From Membranipora membranacea (taxonomy: Eukaryota > Bryozoa > Gymnolaemata > Cheilostomatida > Membraniporidae): a DNA stretch of 64,000 nt. This document shows, piece by piece, positions 22,713 to 36,600 of the stretch (position 1 is its first letter; every line of letters begins with the position of its first letter). The notes under the pieces are model-generated. The model was not told where the DNA came from and searched no databases. It saw only the letters and a program-made list of their open reading frames with translations. The translations under genes and the position numbers were made by a program. The stretch lies in the NCBI GenBank assembly GCA_914767715.1, contig OU612067.1:13955001-14019000 (forward strand). Reading direction: 5' to 3'.

Positions 22713-24884
22713 ATGAGTTATATATCAGAAGTGCCCGAGTTTCTAGATCTCTATATTACTAATCTTCACAGCATGTGGGACTTGATCCTCTACCAGATTG
22801 GAGTGGCTATCTTTATTCTTCTCTTCTGGTTCCATAAACCCAAACCTGTGGTGGCTGAGATAGTGACTCCACCTCCAAACAACAGAGGATCTCAAACAGA
22901 TGGTAAGTGGGATTATAGATAGAAGTAGCAGTCTAAGGGCTACATTCTCAGGAATGAGTGTGTGAATGTGAATGTGAATGGTGTGTGAAGTTTGCAACAT
23001 TTTAAACCCATTAATACATGACAAGTCATAACTCATTCTTTGGATTTCTCAACTTGCTCAGGTTATCCCTCGTACGCCGGAATTGGTGGCGGTTTTGCAA
23101 ACATCAAGCTCCATCATTATCATGTTTTGGATATTTCTATAAAATCAAGTGAGAAAAACAAAGTTGTCCTTTCTTACAAAATGGGAAGACAACTCATTGC
23201 TCACTTTTTATTATCAACTGCATTAATATTGGAAAGGAAAGAAGGCTCTGGCTGGCTAAATAATTTCAATTGGAAGGGGTATGGCAGGCCTTTTGCGGTC
23301 CCTGGTTGCATGTCAGTCAAGGATTCTTTAAGTTGACAAACAAAACTAAACTGCAGTACTAAAAGTTGAATCTGAAGCCTTGTATCAGTTATCCGCACCT
23401 TACCTATCAAGATGACCTTGCCAATGACCATTTCATTTATAACAAATTGTATAGGTTATTATGTAGGTATCTTTTTTTGTTAGTTCTTGAACAAATCTTA
23501 CAAATATGCATCCAAAAATGGTAATTTGGAAAATGAGTCTCAAGTGTGGATCATTGAAATGTTGGAAATGGTATAGTTAGTACAGAAATTGTCTTAGTTA
23601 TTTTTTAAATAGAATGCGGGAGATAATCATAGGTTTGGTACCTCCAATTATGATGTCACTCTGAGGAAAAACCAGCTATGTATTTGCACATTACGGTAAA
23701 ATATATTGTTGGAATGACCAAACATGCTATTAGGTAAGCAAACCACTTATTTGTTGACCTGTATTTGGGTTCATAGACTAACCGATAGACTAAGTGGTTG
23801 TAGGCTAACGGTACGTGTCTGCTATATGTATGTCTGTGACCCTAGCATATCTCTTCAGCTCTTTTAATAATTTAATAATTTTTGCTAATCATTGATTTGC
23901 TGTTTTGTTTCAGGAGATGACAAATCCCTGCGAAGTGAAGATTCCGTAGATAGTCCTGCCCCAAGAACATCCTCGCTCAGATTCAGGGCTAAGCAGAGGT
24001 TCTCGAGCTTTAGGAGGAGAAAAGAGCTGGTCGAGAGAGACATCATCACTAACTTGGGTCTTAACTCTGACGTTAAAGGGTTTGAGGCGTTCTGTGACAA
24101 GTATAGTAAATATGACATTGTCAGCGAGGCATTGCAAGAAGCAGGTTTTGCTCCCTGTAACACTATCATAGGCATCGATTTCACCGCAAGCAACGAGTGG
24201 CAAGGGAAAAGGTCATTCAGCAAAACATGTCTTCACAAAACGAATGGCTCAAAGATATACAACCCCTATCAGAAGGTTTTGAGTATAATCGGTAAAACTT
24301 TGTCGTTTATAAGTAAAGACAAACTAATTTACTCTTATGGATTCGGAGACACCGTTACTAAAGATCACTCTGTATTTCCCCTATGCAGAGATGGCTCACC
24401 TAGTACCGACTATCTTCATGTAATCGAGGCGTACAATGAAGCAGCTAAGGCCGTAACACTTAGCGGGCCATCCAATTTTGCTCCAATAATCAACAAAGCC
24501 ATCGATCTCTGCGAGACAAATAAACAATATCATATTTTAGTACTAATCGTTGACGGTCAGGTATCGTCAAAATGTGAAGAGAGTACTATAGAAGCAATAG
24601 TAAGGGCGAGCAATTTTCCCCTGAGCATTATCGTAATCGGTATAGGGGACGGCCCATTCGGAACAATGTTTGAGTATGACGATGGCTTACCTCACAGAAA
24701 GTTTGATAATCTACAGTTTGTAAACTTCCACAGAACAGTCACTAAAAGTAAGCATGAGGCTGCCTTTGCCTTACATGCTCTAATGGAGGTTCCTGATCAG
24801 TACAAAGCGGTGCAACAGCTTGGCTTCCTGGAGCAAGCCAGCCCAGACAAATCTAATCTCTCCAATACAAGAAAATCAAAGTAA
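22713..24884 (+). CDS. Copine/RGLG-type vWA protein with an N-terminal membrane segment
   Basis: Two exons, 22713-22902 and 23914-24884 (phase 1; donor G|GTAAGT, acceptor TTTCAG), encode 386 residues. Residues about 25-43 are a strongly hydrophobic segment followed by basic and Pro-rich residues, so a single-pass anchor or signal-anchor is likely. Residues 85-100 are Arg/Lys-rich. From about residue 115 the protein has the copine-type vWA fold: a MIDAS-like DFTASN at 152-157, the YGFGD block, the LSGPSNFAPII block, VDGQV, and the closing IGDGPFG and FDNLQFVNF blocks. RGLG proteins add a C-terminal RING finger; here the protein stops soon after the vWA domain with no Cys/His pairs. Vertebrate copines have two C2 domains, which are absent. 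It may bind Mg2+ and protein partners at a membrane. Further 5' exons cannot be excluded. Confidence 0.85.
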
Positions 24885-25700
24885 ACATGTGACCTCACAG
24901 CCATTCGAGACAGTGCAGATAACTCCAAACTACCGATTGCTCAGATAATCTTTCCTTTCTCAAATCAATTTTGTAATCTCTATTTGTCGCCTTTTCAGAA
25001 GCCAATATTTAGGAGACTGGTTATACAACAAAGCCATGTGAATGATATGTTCCGATAACGGCTCAAATATTGAGTTTTTATTTTCAGTGGATTCCTGAAC
25101 AATTCCTTGTGATTATTTTACTTCTTTTCTGCTCCCTGAATCGGTGTTTGATTAGGTATCACCCCCCCCCCCCCACCCCTAACACCAAATTATTTTCATG
25201 TTGTTTTTGGGGTCGTGGATGTAATCAGATCTCATTTTATATTTGATAAAATTTTCCAATATCAAATCAAGTTAAATTTGCATGTAGTTTGTCATATCTG
25301 GTATTTTAGAATAGCTAAATTAGAACTTATCAGATTTTATTTGTCTTGATATATTTTTATTTCTATTTATAATTTATCGATGAAGAGCCAACCCAAAGCA
25401 CTAATAAATCAATTTTATTTTCATAATCAACTCCTTGCTATAACAATTGCTACAAGTGTGATGGGCTAGGGCAAAACACATTTCTCGAATTTCACATAAT
25501 ATACGACTACTGGCCTTTATAACCATGAGAAGAACCTCAAATTAGTCAATTTTCCAATTTTGCTGCGAACTCAATATATCAACTTATAAATGAACGCATC
25601 CAATCCTTGAAGACTGGGGAGTTATCAGTTACCACACAAATGAGGAGATAATTCCCTGCTTTATGATTGCTGCAGTCCGGGAGTTTGGGATAACTCGCGG

Positions 25701-25766
25701 CTGCAGTAAGGCTGTCTTGACAAGCTTTGTTCCTAACAAAGCTAGTCAAGGCAGGTTAAGCTGCAG
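25701..25766. repeat. Imperfect hairpin
   Basis: The core CTTGACAAGCTTTGTT (25716-25731) and its reverse complement with one mismatch (25735-25750) are separated by 3 nt. CTGCAG lies at both outer ends. It may be a solo MITE-type palindrome. Confidence 0.6.
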
Positions 25767-28700
25767 TGAAGTTGAAATTCTCCAACCAGTTGGCTCTCAG
25801 AATCTCAAAATATTGTTTGGTCAAAACAAAGTTTGATATGTCTATATTAGAAACTACAATCATTTACTATTACTATTGGCTGATTTCTCAAGTGATTAGT
25901 GAATGAATATCCACTTCCCTCTTCTGAAAACATTTTACAGATATAAGGCAACACTTCCTCAGAAACGGCATAATTTCCTGTCTAATCATTCTAATTGAGA
26001 AGATCAATTTTATCAAAAACCACAGTGTCACCTGCATTTGTTTATTATTTTTCAAAGTAATGAGTTCCCCCTCACAGGGTGAAATGGTCTCTGTCGCTGT
26101 GTTTCATGGTGGCAATGATAGAATAGACTGTGCTGGGGGACGAGAGAACACAACTAGCGAGCTTGCTAATTAGCGCCAAAGTTGATTGTTCCAGTCACCA
26201 TCACCCTAGGGTGTCTTCCGGCTGCGTTATTTTACTTCTTTTTGAATGTCATTGGCTGCTTGTGTGCTATTTTAGTTGGCCGAGTTTGAAATAGAAGTCT
26301 AGTACATGTGAGTACACTACACAGCTGGTACGAAGGATAGATAACACCATAGAAACCAAAAATGGCTACCTTTGCTTACCAATGCTCGACAATATCTTTC
26401 AGCTGCGTTCTAATCACCTGGGAACTTGGGTTATGTGTGATTTAGCAGAATACGGCGATGGAGATAATAGGGATTTATGCCTTATCAGAACTTTCCCTGT
26501 CTTTGGGGGATTTTTGCAATATAAGGTTGTGGTTATGATGAATATTAGGGATGATTTTGATAGAAATACTGGTTGTGCTGGTGAATTAGAGTTTTGCTTG
26601 ATATGATCAATGCCATCACTACAAAATGGCTTGGGAACTACAAAGTTAAGTCAGGTTTTGCCAACAAGCTGAGCACTTGATCTAGCAGATTTCTCATATG
26701 AAGTGAATAGTCAATGTAGTTTCGTTGCTTCATTGTGATTTATTGATAAAAGATAAAGTCAAAAGAGTATCAAATGAACCAGATTATTTTCATTTTTACT
26801 AATGGCGTTTTTTTTCAATCAATAGCAAACACATTGCTAGACGGTCCATACAACGTTGTTGTTCTTCTCACACTTATCCGCAGCAGTGTAAACAATAGTA
26901 GTGATTGGACTGCTGAAGTTGCACAGCACAAACTCGGAGGATGGTTCCGGTTTCAGTGAGCCGGAGTCGATTTTAATGACCAACATGGATTTCTGTGAAA
27001 TCAGAAGAGTTTATTATTAGGCTATAAATCAATATATAGGGAGTTAGGCTCATGGTTATCCTCTCTTATTCATCAGTAGTGATTGCACAGTAGGAGCAGC
27101 CCGTAAGAACAATAATCAAGTTTGATAATCTGGTGGAATTTAATTTAATCACATCATCAGGATATTGCTCAGTAGCAAATGAGGGTCACTACAAACTTTA
27201 AAAAGACTAAGGGTTGTGCAGGCGGGTTTGCTCAAAAGCTAGCAGTAATTGTGTATGTAAAGATGTGTATAGTGTGCCACCATCACCTTCCGTTTGTTGC
27301 AATAGCTATGGCAGCATGCTTGATAGCATTCCCCACCTTTTCCAGCCTTACACTCTAAGCCTTTAATTTACCCATTTGGAACCATGCTGTTGGTGATAGG
27401 TTGGTAAAATTCATTGAGAAGCCTGACCAGTGGTCATTGACAATTTACAAAAACAATACTCAGTGACTTATACGGTTTTGTAGTTCAATAGCTGTAGGAA
27501 TTATCATCTCCTTATTTGTATAAATATTTAAACCAGAGTTGTTACCCCACAAATTTGATATACATATAGAAAGTCTTTTGTTCTGCTAAACAAAATCCAC
27601 AAGAAATTTAGACGAATAGAAACAAAAGACAGTGGATATTCTAGTTTGTATCAACTGATGTGTCTTTTGATTGAAAGCCCAGCAGTTTTAAATTCGACAC
27701 CCTATACTAGAATTAAGTGTAAATGCTAATTTCATGTATCCAATTTGGCCCTCAAATCGATTCCACACCGAGATATGGAAACATAGTGATTTTGAAATAG
27801 AATTACAATGGACAAAAAATTTTGCTAAACTGAACTAATACTAAGCAAAAGTAATGGATAAAAATTCATGCAGCAGCAGTGAATTTTTGTCAATTGTAAC
27901 TTTAATAACATCCGAAAATTAACAAGTGTTATTATTAATACACGCAATTAAATTTTATTTTGATTATGCAAGGTTTTGGTAGCTTTGGTCTTAGCCTTGT
28001 ATGGTATTTTTGAATATGCCTATCATATACCATGCTCACTGACTTAGAACTTTATCGACAGAGGACTAGGAGGTATAAAGTTTCCTTAGCAAAACTTTTC
28101 AAATTGATGATAATCCAGAGCGGCAGCATTTCACTCAGGATGGCAGCATTAGAGCTGCAACAATTTAGTATCCAATAGTTTCCTCTACTCTTTTTTCTCT
28201 ATGATACTTTTGAATTTCTTGCCACAAGCTGGTATTGCTGGTATGTCGGGTAGATTCAGTAGTGAATTCGCCATAAGGGCTAGGGGACTTGACCCTACCA
28301 ATTTTCAGCTTGTCAATTTTGAAAAACCTCTTGTTTTTAATTACCAGGTGCCCAGAGGACCCCATTGTGAGATTGGTTGGAATTATGTATGGTTTACGCT
28401 GGTTTACTTGGTGCAATAGCCAATTACCATGATTTTCCCCTTTGACTGCCCTTAGAAGAGGATTGCATCATAAAATTCCTGTGACGTAGAATAGATGTCT
28501 TTCATATATTTGTGCCTACAATCTGAGCAAATAACTATAGCCAACGTCACTAGGCACTGGTTGTCTTCATCCTTGATTTGGGTATACCAATCTACACATT
28601 TTTAAAATTAAGACCAATAAAACGATGGTCTGTAATAAAAGACTCAAGCAATTAAATTTGAGTCCATAATTGCAAACAATTTGATATGGTCTTCTACTAT

Positions 28701-30139
28701 ATAGCTAGCCTGCATGAGCGAACTCCCACTGAGGGAGCCATTGAATATTCTCAGAGTTGACAATAAACAGGATAATCTCATTTATTGAACCCACCATACA
28801 CAGACCATTTATAAGAGATTTTATAAAGGAACATCACACAGGACACTTTTATGTGTAAGTACCTATAGTTAATAATAAGCCTTCACTCTATAGTTTCTTG
28901 GGGGATTAGGCATCACATCCATTGTAAATTTAATGTAAATGAAATTATTCTAAGAAGACAGGAGACACCTATATGTGTTTAGGTGAACAAAATCAGAGTA
29001 GTTCTCACAAGATGAATGATGTCTCAATAACAATAACAAACCCAGGTGAAATCAGCAAGCAGGGTTTATGGTTATGGTTAATATATCACGTTGGGCCTAT
29101 TTTAAAACTGGCAATACACAGTATACAAAACGTAAAAAAATTTGTATTTAAGTGTTAACAGCTGAGAAGAAATGTGTTTCCCTGATCTGACAAAACACTA
29201 GAGTCTAGAAGTTTTGAAATATTACAACATAACGCAGTGGAATTGCTGTGTGTGCCCCTGTGCGATGTAAGATGGTATGATACAATGCTTGGATGCTGCT
29301 TGAATTTGCTACTCTGTGACAGGGATTTGTGAGATCTAGTTTCTATTATCAGTGCTAATAGCGTTGCTTGATGTGTAAATTTGCCGTAAGATTATGATCT
29401 GGGCAAGATACTGAAACTTGGTGGCCTGAAGTTAGAAGAGGCAAGCTCGTAAGACTTGACAAGTTATCTTATAGGTATTAAAAAAATTAAGAGTGTACTG
29501 TGATCACATTAACCCCTTCATGTGTACTGAAATGAATTAGGTAAAATAATGAATAAATCTGCCGGTCCCTGTTTTAGAATCCCAATATTTCTCTGTCGTG
29601 CTGTAAATTCAGACATAAAACAAACTTTGCAGTGAGGCTACATTGAAAAATTGTCTGCCGAATAAAATAAAGCATGGAAAAACAACCGATTATTGTGAGA
29701 AGAGGATTACTCCAAATTTTAGAGTTTTCCTGTTTCATAATCAGATTCCACAGAAAAGCTTAGAAACTGTCCAGGCTTTTTCGTCACGTTGGCAAAATTC
29801 AGATTTTTAGTTGCTTCTGACGGTAAATTATATAACAGCAAACTCTGTTGAGAGAGTCTGACAGGAAATCAGTGTAAATGCACCACATCGTGAAGGCAAC
29901 TATCCATAGGACAAGTGAAATATTGGTTGAAAGCATTTATCCTCGGCATTGACATGTTGGCTACTCACATTTGTTTGTTTTTTATATTGCAAACAAGTTT
30001 TTGGTGCATCTGTAATACCTGAGAAACACCCTCTAAAACATGGTGCTGTAGGGGTGATGAGCAGAATACTAAAATGAATTAAGCTTCCACAATACAGCAG
30101 ATCAGCATAACATTTGACCTTGTCTCAGAAGACTGACTA

Positions 30140-31550
30140 TTTACTGTTTCATCCTCTGATAGATGTCAAAGAGTTCAAAAGCGATAGATAAAAGAGTTAA
30201 AGTTACATCTATAATTGAGGCAGAAATGTTTCAAACAAGACAATGGATGAAGAGATACACTCATTGTGTAGTCTACTGCGATTAAATTCATTATGTCACA
30301 GTGTCTTCAGCAGTTAACATCATGATTTCAGTTCGAACCTGGTAAACATAATTTGCTATGGAACAAGTTGTCTTTCCTTTGACAAAGAGGAGAAAACTCC
30401 TTTGACTTTAACATATTTTGGGTTTGAGACAACTTGCTCAATTTATTATATAAGTGATTTACAAACCTGAGCATTGAGCCCTACATATCAGCCTGTATGT
30501 GATAATAGTGTAGCATATACTCTGTTCCTCTAGTCTGCATATGGATTTAAATGGCTAACTACAGTTTCCTCCTCTGATAGATGCAGTGTTAGAAGTGGAA
30601 AATACGAGGTAGGGCTGGGCCAGGCCAGGGTTCCAGGGGTCATCGGAACCCTGTGGTGACATCAAATGAAACTGCATCAATATTAGCCATATTTTGGAAA
30701 ACCAAATTGATGTAACGGTTATGATATGTTGGGAGATGCATCATCCTAGACAGATTAGGAAGGAAGACACCATCCCCTTGCATCGCCCTAAGTGTTAACA
30801 CGGGGATAGATGTCAAAGAGTTTAAAAGCAATTAATTACTTTGTCTTACACTTACTCACCATACAGTTTTTATGTACCTAACTCCAAGTGACTTTCCCAA
30901 CTGAGTCCCTGGCAGTCATACAGTATTGCTACACTTGGCTTTTGCTTGCGCTGTACGACTTAATATTTAGCTGGTATTTTTTCGAGTGAGAGACAAAGGC
31001 CTCAAACTTGGGAAGAGTTGCTCATATTCAAGAAGTTTTCCTTCCCGATGGATGCAGTGAAATGACATGCCGTAAAATCAGCATTAAAACTAAACACTGC
31101 TCAGGATTCTTGAATCAGTGTGATCAGTAGGTATGAAAGCTGAATAGGGAAGGTAAAATTTTCTCTCACCCATTCTTGTTTTTTGTCCCAAGAAAATAGG
31201 ACCCAATCATCTATATGGAGCTTTGTGCTTGCTTGCTAATCTATTGTGTTCGTATTTGTTCAGGCGAGAAATAAAGTCGATGATCTTAGGAATAGTCGCT
31301 CAAATTCAAGTAGATTGGTACCATTGTGCTGAAAAAAGAGTTCAATGTTTTTTTCTTCCCCAAACGATGGTGACAGTGACATTACATGCAGCAAAGTCAG
31401 CGTTAAAACAAAAATCAACACAGCTCGGGACTCAGTTACTCAAATAAGTCCAATCTATTGTTATGGAGACTACAATAGAAATGGTAAAATATTCTCGCAC
31501 TCATCTTCTTGTTCCAGGGAAATAGGACCCCATCAGCTATACTCTATTGA
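30140..31550. repeat. Series of diverged direct repeats
   Basis: A motif of the type TTTC[CA]TCCTCTGATAGATG recurs at about 30150, 30563 and, more diverged, 31030 and 31355. The block 30890-31220 aligns over most of its length with 31200-31545 (shared GGGAAATAGGACCC-type 3' part and a GTAAAAT[AT]TTCTC block). GATAGATGTCAAAGAGTT occurs at both 30162 and 30806. One copy is open across about 70 codons (31345-31557), others have stops. It may be decayed coding exons or a dispersed repeat. Confidence 0.45.
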
Positions 31551-32884
31551 GAGATGATGGCTTTATTGCCCTAAAGCCACACCTGTTGAGGCCTTACCTG
31601 GGAAAGCTAGTGAATGAGAAGTGGGTGTTTAACGCCAGGCTGTCAAGTGCAAGAGGAAACATAAACAACACGGTCCAGATGTTTGTTGTTTGGACATGGG
31701 GGCCAAATGTGGACCCATATAATGCTTATTTAGTCACAACTACATGTTGTGTGGGCAATGATAATGCTCCTCAACTACCAGATAAAGTCTTAGCTCCAAA
31801 TAAGGCAGAGAAAACCATGGACCAGTGTGATTCGCGGAGACACTATTTGGGGACATCACCTCACGTTTAAAAAGTTTTGCAGGGAGATGTGATTTTGTAG
31901 CTAACATTCTTTTGTCGGACGAGTTGATATTTTGTGTTGGATGAGTGGATGGTTGGACAAGGTACTCAATAGAACTGAGCCGGAGCAACTCCAAATAGAG
32001 GCGAACTACAGCAAACTTGATCTACACGGACGCCGTACTAGAAGTGTCACGAGAAGGCCGATCTGTTGTATTATTTATTGTACTGGTACTATGCAGAAAG
32101 TATTACCGTTGGTGTTACTAAATTGCATCAGATGTGATGTTGGAGGTCCCAAGGTAGTTTTCAAAAAAACTTAGTAATTTTTGGGTGGGAGATACAAGCG
32201 AATCCTGCAAAGTGCATAGACTAACAACAACCATAAATGCAGTAAAATCAATGTGCTCTGATTGGACATAGCTTGTGTATTGTCTATTGACACTAATGTC
32301 TCATTGATGTGGTAATATATTATTGTAAACTGTCCCCGGCGTTCAAACAAGACTGGGACATGTTACAATATTGTAAACTATTCCTGGGACACTTTTCAAT
32401 AGCGCAAGGATTATTGTAAACCGGCCCCTCCTATTGCAAATTTTCCTCCCACCCTATTGTTAACTGTCATCCAAATTACAAAGCTTAAAGGTCAGGTAAT
32501 ATGGAGGAGAGTATTTTCTATTAGGGGGAACCCTTTAGCTCAATGGGTGAAGATTAGAACTTGCATTAGTCTTGGTATATTGTACTCTCGATTATACTTG
32601 CTCTTCCAGTTCTTACCTTAGGGCCCAGATGAGTGAGCCATTGTTTTTAAAATTCAATGATATTTAAGGCTGAAGAAACATCTGAAGCAGACACCTAGAA
32701 TCCGAGTCTGGTAATGATTATGTTGATAGTTGTGACCAGTTCTAATACAGTCCAGTTTGCGAAGTTCGGGTTTACTCCCCTTCCACTGTTAATGAACTGA
32801 TCAGAAAGGGGAAGCAATTCTAAATGCAGGCAAACTGGTCCATATTATTTTTATTATGCCTACAAATCACCAATAAGAACTATT

Positions 32885-33034
32885 AGGCAAAAGCCGACCT
32901 GTTCGACTGTAATAAAATTGATTATTAATAATCAATGGAAAATCCCATACAAGTTGAGAACTTCTGCTAATGGGATTTTCCATTGATTATTAATAATCAA
33001 TTTCATTACAGTCGAACAGGTCGCGCTTTTGCCT
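32885..33034. mobile_element. Palindromic MITE with 64-bp arms
   Basis: Left arm 32885-32948 and right arm 32970-33034 are near-perfect reverse complements, starting AGGCAAAAGC and ending GCTTTTGCCT, with a 21-nt loop. The arm interior includes GATTATTAATAATC, itself a palindrome. No coding capacity exists. The high arm identity suggests a young insertion. Confidence 0.85.
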
Positions 33035-33617
33035 ATTATCTTGACGTACCTTAAGGTATTATTCAATTTACTTCTATTATCTTGTGATGAAATATTAATG
33101 TGCGACTGGCTATTGATAAAATAAAGAGTCAAAGTTGATTAAAACTGAAACTGATTGAAATCTAAAACGACTAAAAATATGCAAGCGGATTATCTAACCA
33201 ATTTGGAAGCACATAACCAAGATATGGATAGAAATTTGTGATGGATAACAATTCTCTGACAATGAATAATCTTAAAAACCCTGGCATGGCAAGCTTTATC
33301 TGTGCAGAAACAAGTTGATTGCAAGGTTCAAATTTTAATCAATTATATAATTATCTGCTAATTTATTCATAGGGGTGCCTCACACAAGAGTATAACCATA
33401 ATTATCATATTATTATCACTATCATTAAGTGAATTAATTATAGTCATTACGTTTAAAGTTAACTAGAAAACTGGGTTGATCTGCTGACAGGCTCAGTCAG
33501 ATAAGTAAAGGACATAGTACACATAACAGTGTGAATTTCAAAAAAACAAAGAGGAGCATGTCATAGAACTATAGTTTATTTGCAATCTGGGCTCTCAATC
33601 AACAAGTTTTGCTTAAA

Positions 33618-36600
33618 ATGCAGCCTCATCAGTTTCTTATCCTGCTTATTTTAAAAGTATCGTTTGGGTTTGATGGGAATGCTCCTACAGAGGTTGAGCC
33701 AACTGTTAATATAACAGTATCTCATTTCACCAACAGTTCTACTTCTGCAGCAACTACAAGCCCATATTCTGGACTTGGAAACTTCATAGTGTTTATTGCG
33801 ATATTAAACCCCCAGGCCCATTCACCGTCAGAGGTAAACACAACATCACCATCATACCCAGCTGGAGGAACCACAGAACTTTCTCCTCAAGGTACCGTTT
33901 CTGATTCACAGATAAGTCTGCCATCGGGTCTATCTCCTGACTTTGATAATGGTAATGGTGACAATGCGTCAATCCAAACAACTATGGGAGCAGTGAACCC
34001 TGAAACTAGTCAAGAGCAGACAACTCATCACCCCCAGTATCCCTTTTTAGTAAGTGTTTTATCAAATCATTAATATACTTATGAAGTTTTAGGGGAAGTG
34101 CCCACTACATTATCACATATAACAGTATTTAGTGGGCAGTTGCAGGAAAAAAAAGTCAGTTGAGAAAAACTTTGAAATCTTTTGAAAAGGAAGCACCAAG
34201 AATATTCTTTGGGATCACAAAAATGTCATTTTATCAAACCTTCTAATCCCGCTTTCATTGCAGATAAGAACGAATCTTGCACAGGTCCGTTTAGCACACA
34301 ACACTGGAGAAATACATATATCTAAGACAGTTAATTTTCTCCCAGAAGAAACAATCAGAATTCAGCTCTTATCTCTCACTGAAAAGGCTCTCAACGATGC
34401 AGGTAATAATTTTTGCCCTAAGCACAGCATAGTCTATTTTCCACAACTCACCAATTGAACATGTTGACCAATGAATATTAGGCCTGTCATTTTCGTAATT
34501 ATTTGCGTGTCACTTGCAAGTTTTTCAAATATTGTCAAAAAATGTTTGAGGTTCTTATAACACCAAATCAGCTAAGATGTAAGCATTGATTCTGGTCCCA
34601 GTTATTATGGTTACTATGGTAGATTAGTCGGCATTGATGAAATTGCTGCTTTCATATATTTATCAGGTGAAGAATTTGACATGGTTCCAAGCTCACAAAC
34701 TGCTAATCTAATGGATGGTGGAGTCATGAGTGTTTCAATGATTGAGCCGCCACAATATGGATTTTATCCCGGCAGCAACACTACAGCAAAAATGTGAGAT
34801 CTTCAAATGATTTACATAACATTCTGTCCAACTCACCAACCATCTAAAATTGAAAGTTCATGTGCGTTCAGTTATCAGGCATATCATCACATCTCTTGTA
34901 TTGCAGATGCATTCCGATACACTCTCAGCAAATAGGGTACGTATGTCAGTACCCTTAGGGTGCATATGTGCATATGCAGCATCAGGGTACAAATGTTGTT
35001 ACATATGTATCCTTCAAGGGTACATATGTAACAACATTCGTACCCTGATGCTGCATATGTACCCCAGGTGTACACAAATGTACCCTAAAGTTTCAAAGGT
35101 GTTTAGGTTCAAAATATAAAAAAATTGCAGTGGCAGTTGCTATCAATCTTATCATCAGACATCTTCGGTCAAAAAATATTATTATTATTAAATTTCTGTA
35201 GAAAACAAGCCCTCATTTCGATTGAAAATGGTGTACAGTACAGAAACGCAATACTCCAAAGCTACATCATAATCAAGCAGATGGAGAAATTCCCTATCAT
35301 AACTGGAATTCTACACCTCCAAGAGCTTTTGTGTGTTCAAATTCATTCCATTTAGGGAGAGTTATGATCGAGAGGTTTTTGGTTTCATTCCCCGCTTTTT
35401 CTTCAGAGAATCACTGCTGGTTACATCCTGTAAAATATGCAGATCAGCCTCAACTCACCAAAAATACCCTGAATAAATCATAATCTTGTGAAAAAAACAA
35501 CACACAGTCAACTAATCGCAACAATCAAGTACATATTATAATGTGAAGAACATTCTTTTTGTAGTACTGATGTCAAAAATGTGTTTATCAGTAATAAACA
35601 AATTTTGTCTAGCCGTCCCCGAGGTCCATAGGTCAAGTCATCTATACATTGTCTCATACCGCTACCTTCCCCACACCTATAAGACAAGAAAATGAGTTTG
35701 TGTTCATTATTGTACATAGTGGTCTGAGTCAATACTTATTTTTTTGCAGGGCTAAATTTCAAGGAGTGGTGAGCCCAAATATTTCGCTTAAAACTCGAGC
35801 GTCCACTAAAATCCTCTTGACAATCTGCACCATAGATATAGATGTATACATATTCAACAGTGTGGATGAGGTTCGTACACTTCTATTCACTTGTTTGTGA
35901 GAATCAGTTTGCTATGCCAAAAATCTGAGGAACAGGATTTTGACAGATGATGTTTTTTCTTTATTTATGTTTTTTTCTTTATGATGTTTTCGAGTTTATT
36001 TGTTTTCCCCAAATCCAACTGACGCATTTGGCATTTGGCAAGTTCCCATGCGCATGTAAAATTGGCAAAAATAATTGAATCTCTAGATGGTAGAGGCAAG
36101 GAGAGCAACTCCTACTAATAACTTACCTCCAATTGATTAATGTTGCCTAGTTTGTTATTAATTAAAAAGTGAATTTCTAATCAACAGATTGCGAATGGCA
36201 ATGAAACAGTGCATACATATCCAGGGTTAGTACAGATAGATACTTCTATTCATGAATATCGTTCCTTCTGTGAGGAGGAATCTCCAGGGTGGCTTTCCCA
36301 CTGCCTTCAGGTTAGACTTAAAGCATTTCACTTTTTTCCATTCCATTCAGATCAAACTGGATTGGTATGTTTGGCATTTCTCACCTTTACTGCCTCATTT
36401 TAATTACTACGCTTATCAGTATAGGAACCCTTTTGAAATGCAAGCAAATTGAAGCGCTTGTGACCTAGCAGTGTAAAAGGTCATAATACACTCATATTCT
36501 GTCTAGTACTTCATCCCTCGAATAGGCTGCTACAACTTGATGGTGTAAAGCCTCTCGGCATAAAAATTATATCCCTTCTCATAACATAATTGTTTTCCTT

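Larger units (their letters stand above)
24885..33617. other. Intergenic region between the copine-like gene and gene C
   Basis: No supported exon. It contains a possible poly(A) signal at 25403, a C-run at 25164-25174, a hairpin at 25701-25766, SINE fragments near 26130 and 28715, a block of diverged repeats at 30140-31550 and a palindromic MITE at 32885-33034. Several short open frames here lack start context, splice logic or homology. Confidence 0.55.

Noticed and set aside
23885-24223. Open frames on the minus strand
   Set aside because: They are antisense shadows of the vWA exon at 23914-24884.
31547-31870. A 107-codon open frame on +
   Set aside because: It begins at TTG, has no recognised domain, and adjoins a diverged repeat block; no splice or promoter support.
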